Shown here piece by piece: positions 51,978-62,000 of a stretch of DNA of 64,000 bases. The notes beneath the pieces are model-generated. The model was not told the origin of the DNA. It did no database searches and saw only the letters and a list, made by a program, of their open reading frames with translations. A program made the position numbers and the translations under genes. The first letter of the stretch is position 1, and every line of letters begins with the position of its first letter. This DNA is from an uncultured Clostridia bacterium (GTDB lineage: Bacteria; Bacillota; Clostridia; Oscillospirales; Acutalibacteraceae), in contig CALBNX010000040.1 in assembly GCA_937896885.1 (NCBI GenBank), positions 62,001 to 126,000 on the forward strand, in the 5' to 3' direction.

Positions 51978-52658
51978 ATGGAAAAGATTTACACAGGTAA
52001 AACAAAGGACGTATTTAAGCTTGATAACGGCAATTGCCTTCTTAAATTTAAAGACGATTGCACAGGTAAAGATGGTGTATTTGACCCAGGTGAAAACTCA
52101 GTTGGTCTTACAATTGATGGTGTTGGTGATGTAAATCTCCGTATGTCAATTTATTTCTTTGAAAAAGTTAATGCTGCAGGTATTAAGACTCACTATGTAA
52201 GTGCTAACCTCGAAGATACAACAATGGAAGTTCTTCCTGCAAAGGTATTTGGTCACGGTCTTGAAGTAATTTGTCGTCATAAGGCTGTTGGTAGCTTTAT
52301 CCGTCGTTATGGCGATTATATTGAAGAAGGTGCTGACCTTCCTGCTTATGTTGAAATGACATTTAAAGACGATGCAAAAGGTGACCCACTTGTAATTAAA
52401 GATGCTCTCGTTGCTCTTGGTGTTATGACAGATAAGCAATATGAAGATATCAAGAAAATGACTCAGGATATTACTCAAATTGTTGCTGATGACCTTAAAG
52501 AAAAAGGTCTTGTACTTTATGATATTAAATTTGAATTTGGTTACGACCCAGATGGCAATGTTATGCTTATCGATGAAATCGCATCAGGTAATATGCGTGT
52601 GTACAAAGATGGCAAATACATTGACCCAATGACACTTTCAGAACTTTTCTTTGCATAA
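51978..52658 (+). CDS. purC: SAICAR synthetase
   Basis: 226 aa. The start [13 protein letters not shown] is the ATP-binding P-loop-like strand, with the substrate motifs [13 protein letters not shown] (about 95-107) and [12 protein letters not shown] (about 195-206). It condenses CAIR with aspartate. SD AAGGAGC. Family length for the short bacterial form. Confidence 0.95.
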   Translation: MEKIYTGKTKDVFKLDNGNCLLKFKDDCTGKDGVFDPGENSVGLTIDGVGDVNLRMSIYFFEKVNAAGIKTHYVSANLEDTTMEVLPAKVFGHGLEVICRHKAVGSFIRRYGDYIEEGADLPAYVEMTFKDDAKGDPLVIKDALVALGVMTDKQYEDIKKMTQDITQIVADDLKEKGLVLYDIKFEFGYDPDGNVMLIDEIASGNMRVYKDGKYIDPMTLSELFFA

Positions 52659-52669
52659 GGAGAAATTAA

Positions 52670-54094
52670 ATGGGTGGTTTCTTTGGCGCAGTCAGTAAAA
52701 ACGATACGGTTTTAGACGTGTTTTTTGGTACTGACTATCACTCTCATCTCGGTACTCGTCGCGGAGGCATGGCCGCATTTGACAAAAATACCGGGTTACA
52801 ACGAAAAATTCATAAAATTGAAAATTCGCCTTTCAGAACTAAGTTTGAGAATATCTCAAACCAAATGAAAGGTAACGCAGCAATAGGTTGCATCAGTGAT
52901 TCTGATGCACAACCTTTGCTTGTTCGTTCAAAATTAGGTTTATATGCTATTTGCATCATTGGACTTGTGAATAACAAAGAAAAGCTTGTTGAAGAGTATT
53001 TATTTACAAATGGTGGCCATTTCGGTGCAATGACAAATGAAGGCATAAACTCGACAGAGCTTGTTGCAGCAATTATAAATCAAAAAGATAGCTTTGAAGA
53101 AGGCATTGCATATGCACAAAGTCTTATTGATGGCACAGCATCAATTTTAATTCTTACTGATGACGGCAGAATAATTACTGCTCGAGACAGATTGGGTAGA
53201 ATTCCCGTCTTAATCGGTGTTCGTGAAGATGGTTACTGTGTTTCATTTGAAGATTTTGCTTACAAAAAGCTTGGATATTCTGATTATAAAGAATTAGGAC
53301 CAGGTGAAATAATTGAGTTAACTTCTGATAATGCAACTGTTCTTCGTGAAGCTGGAAAAGAAATGAAAATTTGTGCATTCTTATGGTCTTATTATGGATA
53401 TTCAACATCTTGCTATGAAGGTGTTAATGTTGAAGTAATGAGATATAAAAATGGCAAGATTATGGCAGAGCTCGACCGAAAAAATGGTGTTGCACAAGAT
53501 ATAGATTATGTAAGTGGTGTTCCTGATTCTGGTACTCCACACGCTATTGGATATGCAAACGCAAGCGGTATTCAATTTGCTCGTCCGTTTATCAAATATA
53601 CACCAACTTGGGCGAGAAGTTTTACTCCTTCAAATCAAAACGAGCGTAACAGAGTTGCTAAGATGAAGCAAATTCCTGTTCACGACTTAATTCAAGATAA
53701 AAAATTACTCTTTGTTGATGATAGTATTGTCAGAGGCACTCAACTTCGCGAAACAGTAGAATTCCTTTATGAAAATGGTGCAAAAGAAGTTCATATTCGT
53801 TCTGCGTGCCCACCAATTATGTATGGGTGCAAATACTTGAATTTCTCTCGCGCTACATCAGATATGGAACTTATCGCCAGAAGCACTATTGTTGAACTTG
53901 AAGGCGAAGAAGGATTAGAATATATTGATGAGTATATTGATTCATCAACTGCGCGTGGTAAAAATTTGCGCAACGCTATTTGTGAAAAACTGCATTTCAC
54001 ATCACTTGAATTCCAGTCAATTGACGGAATAATTAAAGCAATTGGACTTCCAGCAGAATGTATTTGTACTTACTGTTGGAATGGAAAAGGCTAA
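52670..54094 (+). CDS. purF: PurF-like amidophosphoribosyltransferase lacking the catalytic cysteine
   Basis: 474 aa. The N-terminal Ntn-type domain (1-230) is homologous in fold signature (FFGTDYHSHLGTRRGGMA matches the usual YYGL-x-LQHRGQ-x-A region) but begins MGGFFGAV, so the nucleophile Cys of PurF is a Gly. The PRTase domain keeps the PRPP loop VDDSIVRGT (349-357). It would form phosphoribosylamine from PRPP with ammonia or with nitrogen from another source. It is the only PurF in an otherwise complete purine operon. Start ATG 52670 is fixed by AAGGAGA. Confidence 0.85.
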   Translation: MGGFFGAVSKNDTVLDVFFGTDYHSHLGTRRGGMAAFDKNTGLQRKIHKIENSPFRTKFENISNQMKGNAAIGCISDSDAQPLLVRSKLGLYAICIIGLVNNKEKLVEEYLFTNGGHFGAMTNEGINSTELVAAIINQKDSFEEGIAYAQSLIDGTASILILTDDGRIITARDRLGRIPVLIGVREDGYCVSFEDFAYKKLGYSDYKELGPGEIIELTSDNATVLREAGKEMKICAFLWSYYGYSTSCYEGVNVEVMRYKNGKIMAELDRKNGVAQDIDYVSGVPDSGTPHAIGYANASGIQFARPFIKYTPTWARSFTPSNQNERNRVAKMKQIPVHDLIQDKKLLFVDDSIVRGTQLRETVEFLYENGAKEVHIRSACPPIMYGCKYLNFSRATSDMELIARSTIVELEGEEGLEYIDEYIDSSTARGKNLRNAICEKLHFTSLEFQSIDGIIKAIGLPAECICTYCWNGKG

Positions 54095-54117
54095 TAAAGA
54101 ATACAGGAGATTGTAAT

Positions 54118-55170
54118 ATGGAACACAAAAATTCATTTTCTGCAAGCTATGCAGCTGCAGGCGTTGATATTACTGCTGGTTATAAATCAGTTGAACTTAT
54201 GAAAAAACATGTTGCAAGAACTCGTAACGAGGGTTCAGTTGATGACGTAGGAGGTTTTGGCGGATGTTTTGACCTTAGCTGTGTTGCTGGAATGGAGCAT
54301 CCTATCTCTGTTTCAGGTACAGATGGTTGTGGTACAAAAGTTAAACTTGCTATTCTTATGGATAAACATGATACAATTGGAATTGATGCAGTTGCAATGT
54401 GTGTTAATGACATTATTTGTGTGGGTGCAAAGCCATTATATTTTCTTGATTATATTGCTTGCGGTAAGAATGTTCCTGAAAAGATTGCAGAAATCGTTGG
54501 CGGTGTTGCTGAAGGCTGTGTTCAGTCAGGTTGTGCTCTTATCGGCGGTGAAACCGCTGAACATCCAGGCCTTATGCCTGAAGAAGACTATGACCTTGCA
54601 GGTTTTGCTGTAGGTGTAGTTGACAAGCCAAAAATGATTGACAATAGTAAGATGGCAGTAGGGGACGTTGTTGTTGCTCTTCCATCAACAGGTATTCACT
54701 CAAATGGTTTCAGCCTGTGTCGCAAAGTTTTTGATATTGATAATAATAATCCTGAACTTTATATTAAGAGAGAAGAATTAGGTGGCAAGAGTATTGCAGA
54801 AGCATTACTTGTACCTACAAAGATTTATGTTAAACCAGTTCTCGCTCTTCTTGAAAAGGTAAATGTAAAGGGCATTTCTCATATTACAGGCGGTGGATTC
54901 TACGAAAATATTCCACGTTCAATTCCTGATGGACTTTGCGCAAAAATTGACAAGTCTGCTATTAAAGTGCTTCCTATCTTTAAAGTTATTGCAAAGTGGG
55001 GCAATATTCCTGAACGTGATATGTTTAATACATATAATATGGGCGTTGGTATGAGTATTGTAGTTCCTGCTAATGAAGTAGAAACTTCTCTTTCTATTCT
55101 CAAAGAAAATGGTATTGATGCTTACGTAATCGGTGAAATCATCGAAGGCGACGAGAAGGTGCTTTTATAA
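54118..55170 (+). CDS. purM: AIR synthetase
   Basis: 350 aa from ATG 54118 (SD AGGAGA); the upstream extension overlaps purF and has no SD. FSASYAAAGVDITAGY at the start, GTDGCGTKVKLAI (about 63-75), GETAEHPGLM and HITGGGFYENIPR are family motifs. It uses ATP to close FGAM to AIR. Its stop overlaps purN (TAATG). Length matches. Confidence 0.95.
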   Translation: MEHKNSFSASYAAAGVDITAGYKSVELMKKHVARTRNEGSVDDVGGFGGCFDLSCVAGMEHPISVSGTDGCGTKVKLAILMDKHDTIGIDAVAMCVNDIICVGAKPLYFLDYIACGKNVPEKIAEIVGGVAEGCVQSGCALIGGETAEHPGLMPEEDYDLAGFAVGVVDKPKMIDNSKMAVGDVVVALPSTGIHSNGFSLCRKVFDIDNNNPELYIKREELGGKSIAEALLVPTKIYVKPVLALLEKVNVKGISHITGGGFYENIPRSIPDGLCAKIDKSAIKVLPIFKVIAKWGNIPERDMFNTYNMGVGMSIVVPANEVETSLSILKENGIDAYVIGEIIEGDEKVLL

Positions 55171-55796
55171 TGAGTAAAAGAATTGTTGTTCTTGTTTCCG
55201 GTGGTGGCACAAACCTACAGGCTCTTATTGATGCACAAAACAGGGGAGAGCTTGGAAATGGTCGAATTACTTGTGTAATTGCTTCAAAAGCAGATGCATA
55301 TGCTCTCACTCGTGCTGAAAATAATGGAATTAAAACAAGAACACTCATAAGAAAAGATTATGCAGATATTGCATCATATAGCTGTGCTATGCGTGATTTA
55401 CTTATTGAAGAAAAGGCAGATTTAATAGTTTACGCAGGATTTATGACTATTCTTGATAAAAATGTCTGTGATGCTTTTCAGAATAAAATGATTAATGTTC
55501 ATCCTGCTCTTATTCCATCCTTTTGTGGAAAAGGTTTTTATGGATTACATGTTCATGAAGAAGCACTAAAAAAAGGTGTTAAAATTTCAGGCGCTACTGT
55601 TCATTTTGTTACTGCAGAATGTGATGCAGGACCAATAATTCTGCAAAAAGCAGTTGATGTTATGGATGATGATACACCTGAAACATTACAGAAAAGAATT
55701 ATGGAACAAGCTGAATGGAAGATGCTTCCAAAAGCTGTACAACTTTTCTGTGATGATAAAATTATAGTAGAAAACGGTAAAACAAATATAATTTAA
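55170..55796 (+). CDS. purN: GAR transformylase (folate-dependent)
   Basis: 208 aa. VLVSGGGTNLQALI near the N-terminus, catalytic Asn-His in MINVHPALIPSF (about residues 107-118), the folate His in SGATVHFV and Asp in CDAGPII are intact. It formylates GAR with 10-formyl-THF, the cofactor monitored by the ZTP switch upstream. Overlaps purM by one base. Confidence 0.95.
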   Translation: MSKRIVVLVSGGGTNLQALIDAQNRGELGNGRITCVIASKADAYALTRAENNGIKTRTLIRKDYADIASYSCAMRDLLIEEKADLIVYAGFMTILDKNVCDAFQNKMINVHPALIPSFCGKGFYGLHVHEEALKKGVKISGATVHFVTAECDAGPIILQKAVDVMDDDTPETLQKRIMEQAEWKMLPKAVQLFCDDKIIVENGKTNII

Positions 55797-55812
55797 TCGG
55801 AGGATTTTTCAA

Positions 55813-56529
55813 ATGGAAATCAAGTCACTTGAAAACGAACTTAATTCTCTCGCTTATCACGGCAGAGGAATTATAATCGGTAAAAGCGTAGATGGTAAAA
55901 AAGCGATTACTGCTTATTTTATTATGGGTAGAAGTGTTAACAGCCGTAACAGAGTTTTTGTTGCCGAAGGCGATGCAATGAGAACAAAAGCATTTGATGA
56001 GTCAAAAATGACTGACCCACACCTTATTATTTACTATCCTGTAAGAGTTCTTGGTAATAAAACTATTGTTACTAATGGTGACCAGACAGATACTATCTAT
56101 GAGCTTATGGATAAGCAAATGACTTTTGAACAGGCACTTCGCACTCGTGAGTTTGAAGATGACGCTCCAAACTATACACCTCGTATTTCAGGTATTATCC
56201 ATCACGAAAATGGTGATATGAACTACGCAATGTCGATTCTTAAGTCGGCTGATGGTGACGGTTCATCATGTCAGAGATATACATACGCTTATTCAAATCC
56301 TCTTGCAGGTCGTGCAAAGTTTATCCATACATATAAAGCTGACGGAAATCCACTTCCAAGCTTTGAGGGTGAACCAAAAACTCTTGAATTACCAGATGTA
56401 GATATTGATACAATGACTGATATCATTTGGAAAAACCTCAACGAAGATAATAAAGTTTCTCTTTTTGTAAGATATATTGACCTTGCAACAGGAGAATTTG
56501 AGTCAAGAATTGTTAATAAAAATGTATAA
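55813..56529 (+). CDS. purO: PurO-type IMP cyclohydrolase
   Basis: 238 aa. It belongs to the IMP cyclohydrolase family known from archaeal PurO: YHGRGIIIGKS near the start, YFIMGRSVNSRNRVF (about residues 35-49), YPVRV, and YTPRISGI (about 120-127). It closes FAICAR to IMP, the last step of purine synthesis. In most bacteria this is the N-terminal domain of PurH; here that domain is absent from the neighbouring gene and PurO takes its place. SD GGAGG. Confidence 0.85.
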   Translation: MEIKSLENELNSLAYHGRGIIIGKSVDGKKAITAYFIMGRSVNSRNRVFVAEGDAMRTKAFDESKMTDPHLIIYYPVRVLGNKTIVTNGDQTDTIYELMDKQMTFEQALRTREFEDDAPNYTPRISGIIHHENGDMNYAMSILKSADGDGSSCQRYTYAYSNPLAGRAKFIHTYKADGNPLPSFEGEPKTLELPDVDIDTMTDIIWKNLNEDNKVSLFVRYIDLATGEFESRIVNKNV

Positions 56530-56540
56530 GGAGATTAGTA

Positions 56541-57725
56541 ATGAAAGAATTTGAACTTAAATACGGTTGTAACCCTAATCAGAAGCCATCAAAAATTTAT
56601 ATGGAAGATGGTTCAGAACTTCCAATTGAAATCCTTAATGGCAGACCAGGATTTATTAATTTCCTTGATGCATTTAATTCATGGCAGCTTGTAAAAGAAA
56701 TTAAAGATATTTTGGGTTTGCCTGCTGCAACATCTTTTAAGCATGTTAGTCCTACATCTGCTGCAGTTGGTGTTAAACTTCCTGAATCACTTAAAAAAGC
56801 TTGTTTTGTTGATGATATCGAAGACCTTGACGATTCTCAACTTGCTTGTGCTTATGCAAGAGCTAGAGGCACTGACAGAATGTCATCATTCGGTGACTGG
56901 ATTGCATTAAGTGATGAATGTGATGTAACAACTGCAAAACTTGTTGCACGTGAAGTTTCTGATGGTATTATTGCACCTGGTTATTCTGCAGAAGCTCTTG
57001 AAATCCTTAAGGGCAAGAGAAATGGTAACTATAATATTGTTAAAATTGATGCAGATTATGTTCCTGCTGTACAGGAAAAGAAACAAGTATTTGGCATAAC
57101 ATTTGAACAGGGTAGAAATAACTTCAGAATTGATGAAGAACTTCTTTCTAATATGGTTACTGATAATAAAGAATTACCTGAAGAAGCTAAGCGTGACCTT
57201 ATAATCGCACTTATTACTCTTAAATATACACAATCTAACTCTGTATGTTATGCATATGATGGACAAGCTATTGGTGTTGGCGCAGGTCAGCAGTCAAGAA
57301 TTCACTGTACAAGACTTGCAGGTACAAAGGCTGATACATGGCATCTTCGTCAGCATCCAAAAGTACTTAATCTTCCATTCCGTGACGATATTCGTCGTCC
57401 TGACAGAGATAATGTTATTGACGGTTATATCAATAAAAATGAAGAAGATGTTTGTGCTGATGGTATTTGGCAGAAATACTTTAACACACAGCCCGAACCA
57501 CTTACAGCAGAAGAGGCAAGAGAATATCTTGATACAATTACTGGTGTTTCAGTTGGTTCTGACGCTTTCTTCCCATTCAGCGACAATATTGAAAGAGCAC
57601 GCAAGAGCGGTGTTTCATATATCGCTGAACCAGGCGGTTCAATCCGTGATGATGTAGTAATTGATTGTTGTAATAAATATGGAATTGCAATGGCGTTTAC
57701 AGGCATGCGTTTATTCCACCACTAA
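56541..57725 (+). CDS. Stand-alone AICAR transformylase (PurH C-terminal domain only)
   Basis: 394 aa. It corresponds to the AICARFT part of PurH: LKYGCNPNQKPSKIY near the start, ATSFKHVSPTSAAVGV (Lys-His pair of the active site), QSNSVCYAYDGQAIGVGAGQ and DAFFPFSDNIERA, ending MAFTGMRLFHH. No MGS-like cyclohydrolase domain precedes it. It transfers formyl from 10-formyl-THF to AICAR (ZMP). It lies 11 bases after the PurO-type gene, so together they replace bifunctional PurH. Confidence 0.9.
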   Translation: MKEFELKYGCNPNQKPSKIYMEDGSELPIEILNGRPGFINFLDAFNSWQLVKEIKDILGLPAATSFKHVSPTSAAVGVKLPESLKKACFVDDIEDLDDSQLACAYARARGTDRMSSFGDWIALSDECDVTTAKLVAREVSDGIIAPGYSAEALEILKGKRNGNYNIVKIDADYVPAVQEKKQVFGITFEQGRNNFRIDEELLSNMVTDNKELPEEAKRDLIIALITLKYTQSNSVCYAYDGQAIGVGAGQQSRIHCTRLAGTKADTWHLRQHPKVLNLPFRDDIRRPDRDNVIDGYINKNEEDVCADGIWQKYFNTQPEPLTAEEAREYLDTITGVSVGSDAFFPFSDNIERARKSGVSYIAEPGGSIRDDVVIDCCNKYGIAMAFTGMRLFHH

Positions 57726-57740
57726 TTTTTGAGGTTAACT

Positions 57741-59006
57741 ATGAAAATAATGGTTGTCGGTGGTGGCGGTAGAGAACACGCTATCATCAAAAAAATTAAA
57801 GAAAATAAAGAAGTTACAGAAATCTTTGCATTACCGGGTAATGGTGGTATTGCAGCAGATGCTACTTGTGTAGAAATTGGTGCTACTGATATTGAAAGAA
57901 TCGTAGCTTTCGCACAAGAAAACAAGATTGACTATGCAATTGTTGCACCTGACGACCCATTAGTATTAGGTTGTGTTGATGCTCTTAATGAAAAGGGTAT
58001 TCATTGCTTTGGACCAAGTGCTAATGCAGCTATTATCGAGGGTAGCAAGGTTTTCTCAAAAAACTTGATGAAAAAATATAATATTCCAACTGCTACATAC
58101 GAAGTGTTTGAGGATATGGATGCTGCTCTCAATTATCTTGAAACTGCTCCAATTCCAACAGTTATTAAAGCAGATGGTTTGGCTCTCGGTAAGGGTGTTA
58201 TTATTGCACAGACTCGTGACGAAGCAAAAACTGCTGTCCGTGATATGATGGAAGGCGGAATTTTCGGTAAATCAGGCTCACGCGTAGTAATTGAAGAATT
58301 CCTTACTGGCCCTGAAGTATCAGTTCTTGCTTTTACTGATGGCAAGGTTGTAAAACCTATGGTTTCTTCAATGGACCATAAACGTATCGGCGATAACGAT
58401 ACAGGTCTTAATACTGGTGGTATGGGTACTGTAGCACCTAATCCTTACTACACAAAAGATATAGCTGATGAATGTATGGAAACAATTTTTCTTCCTACAA
58501 TCAACGCTATGAATGAAGAAGGCAGAACTTTTAAAGGTTGTCTTTACTTTGGTCTTATGCTTACACCAAATGGTCCAAAGGTTATCGAATATAATTGTCG
58601 TTTTGGTGACCCTGAAACACAGGTTGTTCTTCCACTTCTTGAAAGTGATTTGCTTGACATAATGCAAGCAACAACAAACGGCACTTTAGCTGATACAGAA
58701 GTGAAATTTGCAGACAAACATGCCTGCTGTGTTATTTTAGCATCAAATGGTTATCCAACATCTTATAAAAAAGGATTTGAGATAACATTTACAGACGAAG
58801 CGCTCGTAGCTACTTATGTAGCAGGCGCAAAGGTTGAGAATGGTAAGCTTGTTACTTCGGGTGGTCGCGTTACAGGTACAACTGCAGTTGCAGATTCTCT
58901 TGCAGAAGCAATTAAAGAAGCATATCGTTTGTCTGATGGTGTTAAGTTTGAAGGAGCTTATCGTAGAACTGATATTGGTAAGCGTGCACTTCAAGCTTTA
59001 AACTGA
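57741..59006 (+). CDS. purD: GAR synthetase
   Basis: 421 aa from ATG 57741 (SD GAGGTT). ATP-grasp enzyme: MVVGGGGREHAI at the N-terminus, LPGNGGIAADA, KADGLALGKGV (about residues 140-150) and NCRFGDPETQVVLPLL (about 283-298). It joins phosphoribosylamine and glycine. Phosphoribosylamine comes from the unusual PurF above. Length normal. Confidence 0.95.
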   Translation: MKIMVVGGGGREHAIIKKIKENKEVTEIFALPGNGGIAADATCVEIGATDIERIVAFAQENKIDYAIVAPDDPLVLGCVDALNEKGIHCFGPSANAAIIEGSKVFSKNLMKKYNIPTATYEVFEDMDAALNYLETAPIPTVIKADGLALGKGVIIAQTRDEAKTAVRDMMEGGIFGKSGSRVVIEEFLTGPEVSVLAFTDGKVVKPMVSSMDHKRIGDNDTGLNTGGMGTVAPNPYYTKDIADECMETIFLPTINAMNEEGRTFKGCLYFGLMLTPNGPKVIEYNCRFGDPETQVVLPLLESDLLDIMQATTNGTLADTEVKFADKHACCVILASNGYPTSYKKGFEITFTDEALVATYVAGAKVENGKLVTSGGRVTGTTAVADSLAEAIKEAYRLSDGVKFEGAYRRTDIGKRALQALN

Positions 59007-59029
59007 GTGATATGGGAGGTAAAATCTAA

Positions 59030-62000
59030 ATGGTTTATCGTATATTTGTTGAAAAGAAGACTGGATTAGATAACGAAGCAAAAGGTCTTCTTAATGAAGC
59101 AAAACATTTGCTTGGCATTGAAAATTTAGAAGATATTCGACTTTTCAATCGTTATGATGCAGAAAATATCACAGAAGAATTGTTTGATTACGCTGTAAAA
59201 ACAGTTTTTTCAGAGCCACAGCTCGACAACGTGTCTGGTAGTGTTGATATTTCTGACGCTTATGTTTTTGCAGTAGAAGCTCTTCCAGGACAATTTGACC
59301 AGAGAGCAGACTCTGCAGCTCAGTGTATTCAAATTATTTCTCAGGGTGAACGTCCTCTTATCCGTACTGCAAAAGTTTATGCTCTTTACGGTGCATTAAC
59401 AGAAAATGATATCAAAGCATTTAAAAATCACGTAATCAACGCGGTTGAAAGCCGTGAAGCAGCTCTTGAATTACCTGAAACACTTGTAGCTCAATATGCT
59501 GCTCCTGAAACAGTTGCTACTGTTGATGGCTTTATCACTATGGATGTATCTGCACTTAGCACTCTCCTTGATGAAAAAGGACTTGCAATGGACCTTGATG
59601 ACCTTAAGTTCTTGCAGGCATATTTCAGAGATTCAGAGCATAGAGACCCAACAATTACAGAAATTCGTGTTGTTGACACTTATTGGTCAGACCATTGTCG
59701 TCATACAACATTCTCTACACATCTAGATAATATCCGTATTGATGACCCTGCTGTGCAAGAAGCTTATGACCGTTATCTTGCTGCAAGAGTTGAAGTTTAC
59801 GGTGAAGAAAAAGCAGCAGCTCGTCCTCAGACTTTGATGGATATTGCTACTATAGGTACAAAAACACTCAAAAAGCGCGGACTTCTTCCTGAACTTGACG
59901 AAAGTGAAGAAATTAATGCTTGTTCTATTCATGTAACAGCAACTGTAAATGGTGAGGACCAGGATTGGCTTCTTATGTTTAAAAATGAAACTCATAACCA
60001 CCCAACAGAAATCGAACCATTTGGTGGCGCTGCTACTTGTATCGGTGGTTGCATCCGTGACCCTCTTTCAGGTCGTGCTTATGTTCATCAAGCAATGCGC
60101 GTAACAGGTGCGGGCGACCCAAGAAAGACTATTGCTGAAACTTTAGATGGTAAACTTCCACAGCGCAAGATTTGTCAGACGGCTGCTGCAGGTTACTCAT
60201 CTTATGGTAACCAAATTGGTCTTGCTACAGGTCATGTTGCAGAAATATATCACGAAGGCTTTGTTGCAAAGCGTCTTGAATGTGGTGCAGTAGTTGCTGC
60301 TGCTCCTGCTTATAATGTACGTCGTGAACGTCCTACTCCAGGTGATGTGATTGTTCTTCTCGGCGGACGCACAGGCCGTGACGGTATAGGTGGTGCTACA
60401 GGTTCATCAAAGAGCCACAATATGAAGTCACTTACAACAATGGCATCTGAAGTTCAAAAGGGTAATGCACCTGAAGAAAGAAAAATCCAGAGACTTTTCC
60501 GCAATGCAGAAGTTACTCGTTTAATCAAGCGTTGTAATGACTTTGGTGCAGGCGGTGTATCTGTTGCTATCGGCGAACTTGCACCAGGTCTTCAGATTGA
60601 CCTTGACGCAGTACGCAAAAAATATGAAGGTCTTGACGGAACAGAAATTGCTATTTCAGAATCACAGGAGCGCATGGCTGTAGTTGTTGCAGCTGAAGAT
60701 GCAGATAAATTTATTTCTTTTGCACAAGAAGAAAACCTTGAAGCATACCGTGTTGCTGTTGTTACAGAAGAAGAACGTATGGTAATGAAATGGAAAGGCA
60801 ATGTAATTGCTGACCTTAGCCGAGCATTCCTTGATACAAACGGTGCTGTTAAGCATATGGATGTTACTGTTACAGAAAAAGACCTTTCAGTTTTAAGTAA
60901 GGCAATGTATAGTTCGTTACGCGAAATGGCTTCTGACCTTCGTACAGCAAGCCAACGTGGTCTTGTTGAAAGATTCGATTCAACTATTGGTGCTGGTAGT
61001 GTTGTAATGCCTTATGGTGGTAAGCGCCAGCTTACTCCTACTCAGTCTATGGCTGCTGTTTTACCTGTTCTTCCGGGACAGGAAACTGACCAGGCAAGTG
61101 TATTCAGCTGGGGTTGTGACCCTGACCATCTTTCAGTTGACCCATATACAGGTGCGCATGCAGCAATTTATAATTCCGTTGCTAAACTTGTTGCTGCAGG
61201 TTGTGATTATAAACTTGCTTATCTTACATTACAGGAATTTTTTGAAAGACTTAAAACTGAACCTAAGCGTTGGGGCAAGCCTTTTGCAGCTCTTCTCGGT
61301 GCACTTGATGCACAACTTGAATTAGGTGCTGCTGCTATTGGTGGTAAAGACTCAATGTCAGGTACATTCCTTGATAAAGATGTTCCACCAACACTTATTT
61401 CATTTGCAATTGCTCCAATCAAAAAGCAAGATGTTATCAGCCCTGAATTTAAAGAGGCAAATCATCCTGTATATCTCTTTGGTGCAGTTGATGAGAGTGC
61501 TGACTCTCTCAAAGCTACTTGGGAAGCATTCCATAAACTTTGTAAAGAAGGTAAGGTAAAGGCTTCATGGGCAGTTGAACATGGTATTGGTGAAGCAGTT
61601 ATGAAGATGTCATTCGGTAATAATATCGGCTTTAATTCATCTGCAGACCTTAAAGAAAACTGGCATCTTGGTATGTGGGGCTTTATTGTAGCTGAACTTT
61701 CTGAAGACGTTGAAATTCCTGGTGTAATGAAGCTTGGTACAACAACAGTTGAACCTGTAATTACTCTTGAAGACGACAGTGTAACAATTGAAGAACTTTA
61801 TAAGTTACATACTGCTACACTTGAAAGTGTATATCCTACAAAGGCTAAAGAAGATAAGGGCGAAATTCCTACATATTCATTTGATGGTAAATGTGAAGTT
61901 TCTCCTAAAAATAAGGTTGTTAAGCCTAAAGTTCTTATTCCTGTATTCCCAGGAACTAACTGTGAATATGACTCTGCTCGTGCAGTTGAAAAAGCAGGTG

